DNA of 64,000 bases from an uncultured Jannaschia sp. (lineage in GTDB: Bacteria; Pseudomonadota; Alphaproteobacteria; Rhodobacterales; Rhodobacteraceae): contig NZ_CANLTQ010000001.1 of NCBI RefSeq assembly GCF_947494025.1, forward strand, positions 186,001 through 250,000, read 5' to 3'. Under the pieces are notes generated by a model. It saw only the letters and a list, made by a program, of their open reading frames with translations. It did no database searches and had not been told where the DNA came from. How positions within the stretch are numbered: position 1 is the stretch's first letter; each line of letters opens with the position of its first letter. The position numbers were made by a program, and so were the translations under genes. Shown here piece after piece: positions 56,832 through 64,000 of the stretch.

Positions 56832-58409
56832 ATGAAGATCGGCGCACCGAAAGAGGTCCATGACGGAGAAGCCCGTGTGGCGATCACGCCGGAAAGCGCC
56901 GTCCATCTTCAGAAGCTGGGCCACGACGTGCTCGTCGAAAGCGGCGCGGGCGGCAAGGCGGGCTTCACCGACGATGCCTATCGTGCGGCCAATGTCGAGA
57001 TCGTCACGGATGCCGAGGCGCTCTATGCCGCGGCGGACATCGTGGCCAAGGTTCGCCCGCCGACCGAGGAGGAGGCCGGCCGGCTGCGCGCCGACCAGAC
57101 GCTGATCTCGTTCTTCTATCCGTCCTCCAACGAGGCGCTGATGGAGACGGTGAAGGCCCGGGGCGCGACCGCCATCGCCATGGACATGGTGCCCCGCATC
57201 TCCCGCGCGCAGAAGATGGACGCGCTGTCCTCGATGGCCAATATCGCCGGTTACCGGGCGGTGATCGAGGCGGGCAGCAATTTCGGACGTTTCTTCACCG
57301 GCCAGGTCACGGCCGCAGGCAAGGTCCCGCCCGCCAAGGTGCTCGTCGTGGGCGCGGGCGTGGCGGGCCTCGCCGCGATCGGCACCTCCACCTCGCTCGG
57401 CGCGATCACCTATGCCTTCGACGTGCGCCCCGAAGTGGCCGAGCAGATCGAGTCGATGGGCGCGGAGTTCGTCTTTCTCGAGTTCGAGGACAGCGAGCTG
57501 CCCGACGGCGCCGAGACGGGCGGCTACGCGCCCCCCTCCTCCCCCGAGTTCCAGGCCAAGCAGCTCGAGAAGTTCCGCGAGCTCGCCCCCGACATCGACA
57601 TCGTGATCACCACCGCGCTGATCCCGAACCGGAAGGCGCCGGTCCTTTGGACACGCGACATGGTCGAGGCGATGAAGCCCGGCTCCGTGATCGTCGACCT
57701 CGCCGCCGAGCGGGGCGGCAATTGCGAGCTGACGAAGCCCGACGAGAAGATCGTCACCGAAAACGGCGTGACGATCGTCGGCTACACCGATTTCCCATCG
57801 CGCATGGCGACGCAGTCCTCGGTCCTCTACGGCAACAACGTCCGCCACATGATGTCCGACCTGACGCCGGCGAAGGACGGACAGGTCAAGCACGACATGG
57901 AGGACGACGTGATCCGCGGGGCGACCATCACCTGCGGGGGCGAGATCACCTGGCCGCCACCCAAACCCAAGGTCGCCGCCATCGCCGCGCAGAAGCCGCG
58001 GCCGAAGGCGAAGGAACTCACCCCCGAGGAGCGCCGCGCGGCCGAGCTCGCCGCGTTCCGCGCCCAGACCAAGAGCCATGTCGGACTGCTGGTCGGCGGA
58101 GGCATCCTGGTCCTGCTCATCGGGGCCTACGCGCCCGAAAGCTTCATGCAGCACTTCATCGTCTTCGCGCTGGCCTGCTTCGTCGGCTTCCAGGTGATCT
58201 GGGGCGTGAGTCACGCGCTCCACACGCCGCTGATGGCGGTGACGAACGCGATCTCGGGGATCATCATCCTCGGCGCGCTGCTGCAGATCGGGGCGGGCAA
58301 CTGGCTCGTCGTGACCCTGAGCCTCGTCTCGGTGCTGATCGCCTCGATCAACATCGTCGGCGGATTCCTCGTCACCCGGCGCATGCTCGCCATGTTCCAG
58401 AAATCGTGA
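56832..58409 (+). CDS. pntA: NAD(P) transhydrogenase subunit alpha
   Basis: A 525-residue subunit of the proton-pumping transhydrogenase that makes NADPH from [45 protein letters not shown] and [22 protein letters not shown] (NAD-binding) form domain I. A proline/lysine linker and four hydrophobic helices from residue 420 form the membrane part. It is full-length rather than split into PntAA and PntAB. pntB follows ten bases later. Confidence 0.96.
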   Translation: MKIGAPKEVHDGEARVAITPESAVHLQKLGHDVLVESGAGGKAGFTDDAYRAANVEIVTDAEALYAAADIVAKVRPPTEEEAGRLRADQTLISFFYPSSNEALMETVKARGATAIAMDMVPRISRAQKMDALSSMANIAGYRAVIEAGSNFGRFFTGQVTAAGKVPPAKVLVVGAGVAGLAAIGTSTSLGAITYAFDVRPEVAEQIESMGAEFVFLEFEDSELPDGAETGGYAPPSSPEFQAKQLEKFRELAPDIDIVITTALIPNRKAPVLWTRDMVEAMKPGSVIVDLAAERGGNCELTKPDEKIVTENGVTIVGYTDFPSRMATQSSVLYGNNVRHMMSDLTPAKDGQVKHDMEDDVIRGATITCGGEITWPPPKPKVAAIAAQKPRPKAKELTPEERRAAELAAFRAQTKSHVGLLVGGGILVLLIGAYAPESFMQHFIVFALACFVGFQVIWGVSHALHTPLMAVTNAISGIIILGALLQIGAGNWLVVTLSLVSVLIASINIVGGFLVTRRMLAMFQKS

Positions 58410-58419
58410 GGGCCGACCG

Positions 58420-59898
58420 ATGATGTTCACCGCCGGGATCACCTCGGCCGCCTACATTGCGGCCTCCATCCTCTTCATCCTGTCGCTCGGCGGCCTGTCG
58501 AACCAGGAAAGCGCCAAGCGCGCGATCTGGTACGGCATGGTCGGCATGGGCATCGCCGTGCTGGCGACGGTGTTCGGGCCGGGCGTCCACAACGTCCTGC
58601 TCATTCTCGTCGCGATCGCGGCGGGCGGCTTCGCGGGCTACTACGTCGCCGGCCGCGTGCAGATGACCGAGATGCCGCAGCTCGTCGCGGCGCTGCACTC
58701 CTTCGTCGGGCTCGCGGCCGTGTTCATCGGCCTCAACGCCGAGATCATGCTGCAATCGGTCCTCGCCATGCGGGAGGCGCACGCCGCCCTGCTCGTGGAC
58801 GACCCGGCCGTGCTCGACGACATCGCGGCGCTCACGGGCTTCGGTCAGCGCCTCTACATCAAGGACGCGGTGGAGATCGCGATCCTCCGGGTCGAGGTGT
58901 TCCTCGGCATCTTCATCGGCGCGGTGACCTTCACCGGCTCCGTGATCGCCTTCGGCAAGCTCGCCGGGCGGGTGGACGGCAAGCCGACGCAGCTGCCGGG
59001 CGGGCACCTCCTCAACGCCGCGGCGCTCGTCGTCGCCATCGTGCTCGGGCTTCTCTACTTCAACGGGGCCGGCATCTGGACGATGGTCCTCGTCGCGCTC
59101 ATCGCGGGCTTCATCGGCTGGCACCTGATCATGGGGATCGGCGGGGCGGACATGCCCGTCGTGGTCTCCATGCTGAACTCCTATTCCGGCTGGGCGGCCG
59201 CGGCGATCGGCTTCACGCTGGGCAACGACCTGCTCATCGTGACCGGCGCGCTCGTCGGCTCCTCGGGCGCGATCCTCAGCTACATCATGTGCAAGGCGAT
59301 GAACCGGAAGTTCGTCAACGTCATCCTGGGCGGGTTCGGCGGCACGTCCGGCCCGGCCATGGATGTCGAGGGCGAGCAGGTGGCGATCGACGCGGACGGG
59401 GTGGCCAATTCACTCAACGAGGCCGACAGCATCATCATCGTGCCGGGCTACGGCATGGCGGTGGCGCAGGCGCAGCAGGCGGTGAGCGAGCTTGTCCGCA
59501 AGCTGCGCGCCCGCGGAAAGGTGGTGCGCTTCGCCATCCACCCGGTCGCCGGCCGCCTGCCCGGGCACATGAACGTGCTGCTCGCGGAGGCCAAGGTGCC
59601 CTATGACATCGTGCTCGAGATGGACGAGATCAACGAGGACTTCGCCTCGACCGACGTGGTGATCGTCATCGGCTCGAACGACATCGTGAACCCCGCCGCG
59701 CAGGACGACCCGAACTCCCCCATCGCCGGCATGCCGGTGCTGGAGGTCTGGAACGCCAAGCAGGTCTTCGTCTCCAAGCGCGGCCAGGGCACGGGCTATT
59801 CCGGCATCGAGAACCCCCTCTTCTTCAAGGAGAACACGCGGATGTTCTACGGCGACGCCAAGGCTTCGCTGGAGACGCTGATCCCGAAGATCGAGTGA
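58420..59898 (+). CDS. pntB: NAD(P) transhydrogenase subunit beta
   Basis: A 492-residue membrane subunit. About eight helices precede the soluble NADP-binding domain III, which shows [53 protein letters not shown] and [14 protein letters not shown]. It completes the transhydrogenase with PntA. Two ATG codons stand in tandem at the start. A strong terminator follows the stop. Confidence 0.97.
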   Translation: MMFTAGITSAAYIAASILFILSLGGLSNQESAKRAIWYGMVGMGIAVLATVFGPGVHNVLLILVAIAAGGFAGYYVAGRVQMTEMPQLVAALHSFVGLAAVFIGLNAEIMLQSVLAMREAHAALLVDDPAVLDDIAALTGFGQRLYIKDAVEIAILRVEVFLGIFIGAVTFTGSVIAFGKLAGRVDGKPTQLPGGHLLNAAALVVAIVLGLLYFNGAGIWTMVLVALIAGFIGWHLIMGIGGADMPVVVSMLNSYSGWAAAAIGFTLGNDLLIVTGALVGSSGAILSYIMCKAMNRKFVNVILGGFGGTSGPAMDVEGEQVAIDADGVANSLNEADSIIIVPGYGMAVAQAQQAVSELVRKLRARGKVVRFAIHPVAGRLPGHMNVLLAEAKVPYDIVLEMDEINEDFASTDVVIVIGSNDIVNPAAQDDPNSPIAGMPVLEVWNAKQVFVSKRGQGTGYSGIENPLFFKENTRMFYGDAKASLETLIPKIE

Positions 59899-59922
59899 TC
59901 CGACGACGATTCCGCGACGACC

Positions 59923-59953
59923 GGGCCGCCCTTCGGGGCGGCCCCTTCTTTTC
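59923..59953 (+). terminator. Rho-independent terminator after pntB
   Basis: GGGCCGCCC (59923-59931) and GGGCGGCCC (59936-59944) form a perfect nine-base-pair stem around a TTCG tetraloop, followed by CTTCTTTTC, a T-rich tail. It lies 24 bases after the pntB stop. Confidence 0.9.
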
Positions 59954-59966
59954 TCGCCGCCCCCTT

Positions 59967-59985
59967 GTTGCGAGCCGCTCGCAAC
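59967..59985. promoter_or_regulatory. Palindromic operator 1 upstream of sitA (Mur/Fur-type)
   Basis: GTTGCGAGC and GCTCGCAAC form a perfect nine-base inverted repeat with one central base. It lies just before a TTGACA -35 element at 59990. Manganese-responsive Mur regulators of the Fur family bind TTGC...GCAA palindromes at sit operons in this order. Confidence 0.75.
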
Positions 59986-60014
59986 AGGCTTGACATCGTC
60001 GGCGCGACCCTCAT

Positions 60015-60033
60015 GTTGCGAACTGTTCTCAAT
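60015..60033. promoter_or_regulatory. Palindromic operator 2 upstream of sitA, over the -10 region
   Basis: GTTGCGAAC T GTTCTCAAT repeats the operator 1 pattern with two mismatches in the second half. Its centre is 48 bases from that of operator 1. It overlaps the expected -10 of the TTGACA promoter at 59990-59995, so a bound repressor would block transcription. Confidence 0.65.
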
Positions 60034-60048
60034 TGGAAAGTCCGTTTC

Positions 60049-60927
60049 ATGTTCCGCGTCGTATTGGCATCCCTTCTCCTGGCCACGCCCGCCGCGGCGC
60101 AGGATCCTCTGAAGGTCGTCACCACCTTCACCGTCATCGCCGACATGGCGCGCAACGTGGCGGGCGACGCGGCGGAGGTCGTGTCCGTCACGCGGCCGGG
60201 GGCGGAAATCCACGGATATTCCCCGACGCCCGGCGACCTGCGCGGGGCCATCGACGCGGACCTCATCCTGTGGAACGGCCTGAACCTCGAACTCTGGTTC
60301 GCGCAGTTCCTCGAAAACCTCGGGGACATTCCCGCCGCCACAATCAGCGACGGCGTCGAGCCGATCCCGATCGCCGAGGGCGCCTATGAAGGCCGGGCGA
60401 ACCCGCATGCCTGGATGGGCGCGGATGCGGCGATGGTCTATGTCGACAACATCCGCGATGCCCTGTCCGAGGTCGATCCGTCCAACGCGGAAACCTATGC
60501 CGCCAATGCCGAGGCCTACAAGGCGAAGATCGCCGCCACGCTGGAGCCGATCCGCGCGGAGCTCGCCGCGATCCCCGAGGAACGGCGATGGCTCGTGACC
60601 TGCGAGGGCGCGTTCAGCTACCTCGCCCGCGACCTCGGCCTGCGGGAGATGTTTCTCTGGCCCATGAACACCGACGCGGTCGGCACGCCGCAGCAGGTCC
60701 GCCGCGTAATCGACGGCGTGCGCGACCACGACATCCCGGTCGTCTTCTGCGAAAGCACCGTCAATACCGATCCGGCCCGACAGGTCGCGCGGGAGACCGG
60801 GGCGGCCTACGGGGGTGAGCTCTACGTCGACTCCCTGTCGGAGGCGGACGGGCCGGTGCCGACCTATCTGGACCTTCTGCGCGTCACATCGGAGACGGTC
60901 GCGCGCGGCCTGACGGGCGCGCGATGA
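60049..60927 (+). CDS. sitA: Manganese/iron ABC transporter, periplasmic binding protein (SitA/MntA type)
   Basis: A 292-residue cluster A-I binding protein with a signal peptide (MFRVVLASLLLATPAAAQ). Metal ligands can be traced: His in EIHGYSPTPGDL, His in NPHAWMG, Glu in TCEGAFSYLARDLGL and Asp in LYVDSLSE. The glutamate, where zinc-specific members have histidine, and the lack of a His-rich loop point to manganese or iron. The ATG at 60049 follows the operator region. An upstream ATG inside operator 2 is rejected. Confidence 0.9.
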   Translation: MFRVVLASLLLATPAAAQDPLKVVTTFTVIADMARNVAGDAAEVVSVTRPGAEIHGYSPTPGDLRGAIDADLILWNGLNLELWFAQFLENLGDIPAATISDGVEPIPIAEGAYEGRANPHAWMGADAAMVYVDNIRDALSEVDPSNAETYAANAEAYKAKIAATLEPIRAELAAIPEERRWLVTCEGAFSYLARDLGLREMFLWPMNTDAVGTPQQVRRVIDGVRDHDIPVVFCESTVNTDPARQVARETGAAYGGELYVDSLSEADGPVPTYLDLLRVTSETVARGLTGAR

Positions 60928-61781
60928 ACGACGCGACGCAGGGCGGCGGGATCGACGCCCGGAACGTGACCGTCAGCTACCGCAACGGACACACCGCGCT
61001 CCGCGGCGCGAGCTTCCACGTGCCGCCCGGATCCATCACCGCGCTGGTCGGCGTGAACGGCGCGGGCAAGTCGACATTGTTCAAGGCCATCATGGGCTTC
61101 GTTCCCGCCTCCTCCGGCGAGATCCGGCTGATGGGACGGACGGTGCGCGAGGCGTTGCGGTCGAACCTTGTCGCCTACGTGCCCCAGGCGGAAGAGGTCG
61201 ACTGGACCTTTCCCGTGCTGGTCGAGGACGTGGTGATGATGGGGCGCTACGGCCACATGGGCTTCCTGCGCCGCCCCGGGCCGGCCGACCGGACGGCCGT
61301 CGACGACGCCCTGGCCCGCGTCGGCATGTCCGAGTACCGCCACCGGCAGATCGGCGAGCTTTCGGGCGGGCAGCGCAAGCGCGTCTTCCTCGCCCGCGCA
61401 CTGGCACAGGACGGACGGGTGATCCTTCTCGACGAGCCCTTCACCGGCGTCGACGTCACCACGGAGGAGCAGATTGTCGCGCTGCTGCGCGATCTGCGCG
61501 ACGAGGGGCGGGTGATGCTCGTCTCCACCCACAATCTCGGCTCCGTCCCGGAATTCTGCGATCACACCGTGCTCGTGAAGGGCACCGTGCTGGCCTACGG
61601 GCGGACGGAGGCGGTGTTCACGCGCCAGAACCTCGAGCGCGCCTTCGGCGGCGTGCTGCGGCATTTCAGCCTCGGTGACGCGCAGCTGCAGGGCGGGGGC
61701 GGCGATGTCCGCATCATCTCCGACGACGAGCGGCCCTTTGTCAGCTACGGCGTGCCTTTGCCCGTGGAGAACGATGCTTGA
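60924..61781 (+). CDS. sitB: Manganese/iron ABC transporter, ATP-binding protein
   Basis: A 285-residue ATPase. Walker A is GVNGAGKST, the signature LSGGQRKRVFLARALAQ, Walker B VILLDEPFTGVD, and the switch histidine is in VSTHNLGSV. The Q-loop region YVPQAEEVDWTFPVLVEDVVMMGRYGHMGFLRRP matches SitB/MntB. A 45-residue tail follows the core. It overlaps sitA by four bases and sitC by eight. Confidence 0.93.
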   Translation: MNDATQGGGIDARNVTVSYRNGHTALRGASFHVPPGSITALVGVNGAGKSTLFKAIMGFVPASSGEIRLMGRTVREALRSNLVAYVPQAEEVDWTFPVLVEDVVMMGRYGHMGFLRRPGPADRTAVDDALARVGMSEYRHRQIGELSGGQRKRVFLARALAQDGRVILLDEPFTGVDVTTEEQIVALLRDLRDEGRVMLVSTHNLGSVPEFCDHTVLVKGTVLAYGRTEAVFTRQNLERAFGGVLRHFSLGDAQLQGGGGDVRIISDDERPFVSYGVPLPVENDA

Positions 61782-62610
61782 ACCCTTCGCCTACGGCTAC
61801 ATGGTGAACGCCATGTGGGTCAGCGCGCTGGTCGGGGGCGTCTGCGCGTTCCTGTCGTGCTACCTCATGCTCAAGGGCTGGTCGCTGATCGGCGACGCGC
61901 TCAGCCATTCGGTCGTCCCGGGCGTGGCCGGCGCCTACATGCTGGGCCTGCCCTTTGCGTTCGGCGCGTTCCTGTCGGGCGGGCTGGCCGCGCTCGCCAT
62001 GCTGTTCCTGACGGAGCGGTCGGGGCTCAAGACGGACGTGATCATCGGCATCATCTTCACGTCGTTCTTCGGGCTGGGGCTGTTCATGGTGTCGCTCGAC
62101 CCGATCGCGGTCTCGGTGCAGCAGATCACGATGGGCAACATCCTCGCCATCACGCCGGAAGACACGCTGCAACTCGCCGTCATCGGCGTGGTCTCCCTCG
62201 TCGTGCTGCTGGCGAAGTGGAAGGATCTGATGGTCACGTTCTTCGACGAGAGCCACGCCCGCTCGGTCGGTCTGCGGCCCGGCCTCCTGAAGCTCGTCTT
62301 CTTCACGCTCCTTTCCGCGAGCGTCGTGGCGGCCATGCAGACCGTGGGTGCGTTCCTCGTGATCGCGATGGTCGTGACGCCCGGGGCGACGGCCTATCTC
62401 CTGTGCGACCGGTTTTCGCGTCTGCTTCTCCTCGCCGTTGCCATCGGCACCGTGACGAGCGCGCTCGGTGCCTACCTTTCCTTCTTCCTCAACGGCGCGA
62501 CCGGCGGCGTGATCGTGACGTTGCAGACGCTGGTCTTCCTCGCGGCCTTCGTGGCCGCCCCGCGGCACGGGCTGATCGCCACGCGTCGCCGGGTCCGGGC
62601 CGCGGCATGA
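61774..62610 (+). CDS. sitC: Manganese/iron ABC transporter, permease 1
   Basis: A 278-residue ABC-3 family permease with about eight helices. LKGWSLIGDALSHSVVPGVAGAYMLGLP and TVGAFLVIAMVVTPGATAYLLCDRFSRLLLLAV are family segments. It overlaps sitB by eight bases and sitD by four. It probably pairs with SitD as a heterodimeric channel. Confidence 0.92.
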   Translation: MLEPFAYGYMVNAMWVSALVGGVCAFLSCYLMLKGWSLIGDALSHSVVPGVAGAYMLGLPFAFGAFLSGGLAALAMLFLTERSGLKTDVIIGIIFTSFFGLGLFMVSLDPIAVSVQQITMGNILAITPEDTLQLAVIGVVSLVVLLAKWKDLMVTFFDESHARSVGLRPGLLKLVFFTLLSASVVAAMQTVGAFLVIAMVVTPGATAYLLCDRFSRLLLLAVAIGTVTSALGAYLSFFLNGATGGVIVTLQTLVFLAAFVAAPRHGLIATRRRVRAAA

Positions 62611-63443
62611 TCGAGACGGCCCTCCTGCCCTTCGGGTTTCCGTTCATGACGAACGCGTTCCTGATCGCGCTCCTGGTGGCGCCCCCGGCGGCGCTCCTGT
62701 CGTGCTTTCTCGTGCTGAAGGGCTGGGCCCTGATGGGCGACGCGGTGAGCCACGCGATCCTGCCCGGCGTCGTGCTGGCCTACCTGCTCGGCCTGCCCCT
62801 CATCGCGGGGGCCTTCGCTGCGGGCATGTCCTGCGCGCTCCTGACCGGCTACCTGTCGGAGAACAGCCGGGTGAAGCGCGACACGGCAATGGGCGTCGTC
62901 TTCTCGGGCATGTTCGCGGTCGGGCTGATCCTGTTCGTGGCCTTTCCGTCGGACGCGCATCTCGACCACATCCTCTTCGGCAACATGCTGGGCATCGGCG
63001 CGGGCGACCTCTGGACCGCGCTCGCGCTGTCCGGTCCGATCTGCGCCGTCCTGCTCTTGAAGTGGCGGGATTTCCTGCTGCACGCCTTCGACCCGGCACA
63101 AGCGCAGGCGTCGGGGCTTCGGACGGGGTGGCTGCATTACGGGCTGCTGACCGTGCTGTCGCTGACGGTCGTGTCGACCCTGTCGGCGGTGGGGCTGATC
63201 CTCGCCGTCGCGCTGCTGGTCACGCCAGGGGCGATCGCGTTCCTGATGACGCGCAGCTTCGGACGGATGCTCGCGGTTTCGGTCCTCGCCTGCACCCTGG
63301 CGATGGTGGGCGGCGTTTACGCGAGCTTCTGGCTCGACAGCGCGTCGGCGCCGACGATCGTGCTCGTCCTGACGGCGATGTTCCTTCTGGCGTTCGGGCG
63401 GCGGCGGCTCGAGATCGCAGCGGCCGCGCGACGCGCCGCCTGA
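62607..63443 (+). CDS. sitD: Manganese/iron ABC transporter, permease 2
   Basis: A 278-residue ABC-3 family permease, a paralogue of SitC with the same motifs: LKGWALMGDAVSHAILPGVVLAYLLGLP and SAVGLILAVALLVTPGAIAFLMTRSFGRML. It is the last gene of sitABCD. Two permeases of equal length are the rule in Sit-type operons and help separate them from single-permease zinc systems. Confidence 0.92.
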   Translation: MIETALLPFGFPFMTNAFLIALLVAPPAALLSCFLVLKGWALMGDAVSHAILPGVVLAYLLGLPLIAGAFAAGMSCALLTGYLSENSRVKRDTAMGVVFSGMFAVGLILFVAFPSDAHLDHILFGNMLGIGAGDLWTALALSGPICAVLLLKWRDFLLHAFDPAQAQASGLRTGWLHYGLLTVLSLTVVSTLSAVGLILAVALLVTPGAIAFLMTRSFGRMLAVSVLACTLAMVGGVYASFWLDSASAPTIVLVLTAMFLLAFGRRRLEIAAAARRAA

Positions 63444-63794
63444 CCCGTCCGCGAAAAGACAGACGCCCCGGCCCTTTCGGACCGAGGCGCCGCTCAAACG
63501 GTCACTCCCCGCACCGCACAACCACCGGGAAGCGTCCGGAGCCTCTGTGGGTCGAGTCCATGTCGAGCTGACCGTATCGCGGCAGCGTCGAGGCTGGATC
63601 GACCAATCTGGGTCGGTTCGGCGCATGGTCCGTAGGGACGTCCGCGCCTGCGGCGGTCGTGTTAAGAACATGGCGACCGCCCCGAATGTTCCCACGAAAT
63701 CCGTGTTCGTCCGGAATCGCGCCGAGCGGTCGCCATGCCCTGCGGACACGGGAAAACCTTTGCGAAACGCCGTCGAGGCCCTACAGGCGGGGTC
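63444..63794. other. 351-base intergenic stretch between sitD and the antiporter gene
   Basis: A weak hairpin (CGGCCC/GGACCG around TTTC near 63470) may end sitABCD. A frame from 63547 stays open but is arginine/cysteine-rich noise without a ribosome site. The antiporter promoter must lie in the right part, but I cannot place it. Confidence 0.45.
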
Positions 63795-64000
63795 ATGGAA
63801 TCCTTTCTGTTTCAGGCCGTGATCTATCTGGGCGCCGCGACGGTCTGCGTCCCGGTCGCCGTGCGCCTGGGGCTGGGTTCCGTGCTGGGCTATCTGGTGG
63901 CCGGCATCCTCATCGGTCCGGTCACGGGCCTTGTCGGGTCCGAAACGGAATCGCTGCAGCATTTCGCGGAGTTCGGCGTCGTGATGATGCTGTTCCTGAT
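63795..64000 (+). CDS. Cation:proton antiporter 2 family protein (KefB/KefC type), N-terminus only
   Basis: About 68 residues are visible before the window ends. [68 protein letters not shown] is the first two helices of a CPA2 exchanger: the [12 protein letters not shown] and [11 protein letters not shown] segments are standard in KefB/KefC potassium efflux systems. Whether a TrkA-N domain follows cannot be seen. Confidence 0.88.
   Translation, partial: MESFLFQAVIYLGAATVCVPVAVRLGLGSVLGYLVAGILIGPVTGLVGSETESLQHFAEFGVVMMLFL

Overview
The window reads as chromosomal DNA of a high-GC alphaproteobacterium, most likely a Rhodobacterales (Roseobacter/Paracoccus-type) species. The evidence is a circularly permuted two-piece tmRNA gene, a PhyR-NepR-EcfG general stress response locus, a fructose transport cluster ordered like rhizobial frcRBCAK, TRAP transporters, a SitABCD-type manganese transporter with palindromic operators, and the rpmH-rnpA-yidD...yidC-MOSC-engB-argB block. 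I see no prophage, insertion sequence, integrase, CRISPR array or plasmid backbone. Most of the window is ordinary, densely packed chromosome.

Layout. 1-6.9 kb: a BCCT transporter cut by the left edge, acuI, an orphan polyamine-type binding protein, a DUF4142 protein, the tmRNA gene, a DUF1499 protein coupled to a glycerate kinase, and tRNA-Leu(UAG). 6.9-11 kb: NAD(P)HX repair enzyme, glnB-glnA and aroQ. 11-16 kb: frcR facing frcBCAK. 16-19.4 kb: phyR divergent from nepR-ecfG, followed by a HisKA_2-type sensor kinase, with a clear EcfG-type promoter between them. 19.5-22.8 kb: selU and an oxidoreductase-SelD fusion, convergent, which together could make 2-selenouridine in tRNA. 22.8-29.3 kb: xylose transport (xylFHG) and xylulokinase, with a secreted VCBS/UnbV-type protein on the other strand between them. 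29.3-34.4 kb: small genes, including a truncated receiver domain, a rhodanese, a thioredoxin-like protein, a hemP mini-operon, DUF1289, dps and a poorly coding stretch. 34.4-41.4 kb: mannonate dehydratase, a GntR regulator, a TRAP transporter and a translationally coupled amidase. 41.4-46.4 kb: sparse DNA, tRNA-Arg(ACG), a decayed PAS kinase, a sensor kinase, and a TVP38-disulfide reductase pair. 46.6-54.2 kb: rpmH, rnpA, yidD, ttcA, an EAL protein, yidC, MOSC, engB, argB. 54.2-59.9 kb: DUF3422, kynureninase and pntAB. 60-63.4 kb: sitABCD. The right edge cuts a KefB/KefC-type antiporter.

How the genes work together: several blocks are tightly coupled by 1-11 base overlaps (frcA-frcK, nepR-ecfG, the leader ORF-hemP-orf164 trio, the 79-residue ORF-DUF1289 pair, dctQ-dctM-amidase, rnpA-yidD, yidC-MOSC-engB, sitABCD). 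Two transport operons (xylF to xylH, dctP to dctQ) have strong hairpins directly after the binding-protein gene, which would favour excess binding protein. The best candidates for something little described are the 24-codon ORF coupled to hemP and its 164-residue partner, the amidase coupled to the TRAP operon, and the UnbV-type gene inside the xylose locus. None is proven to be a new system from sequence alone.
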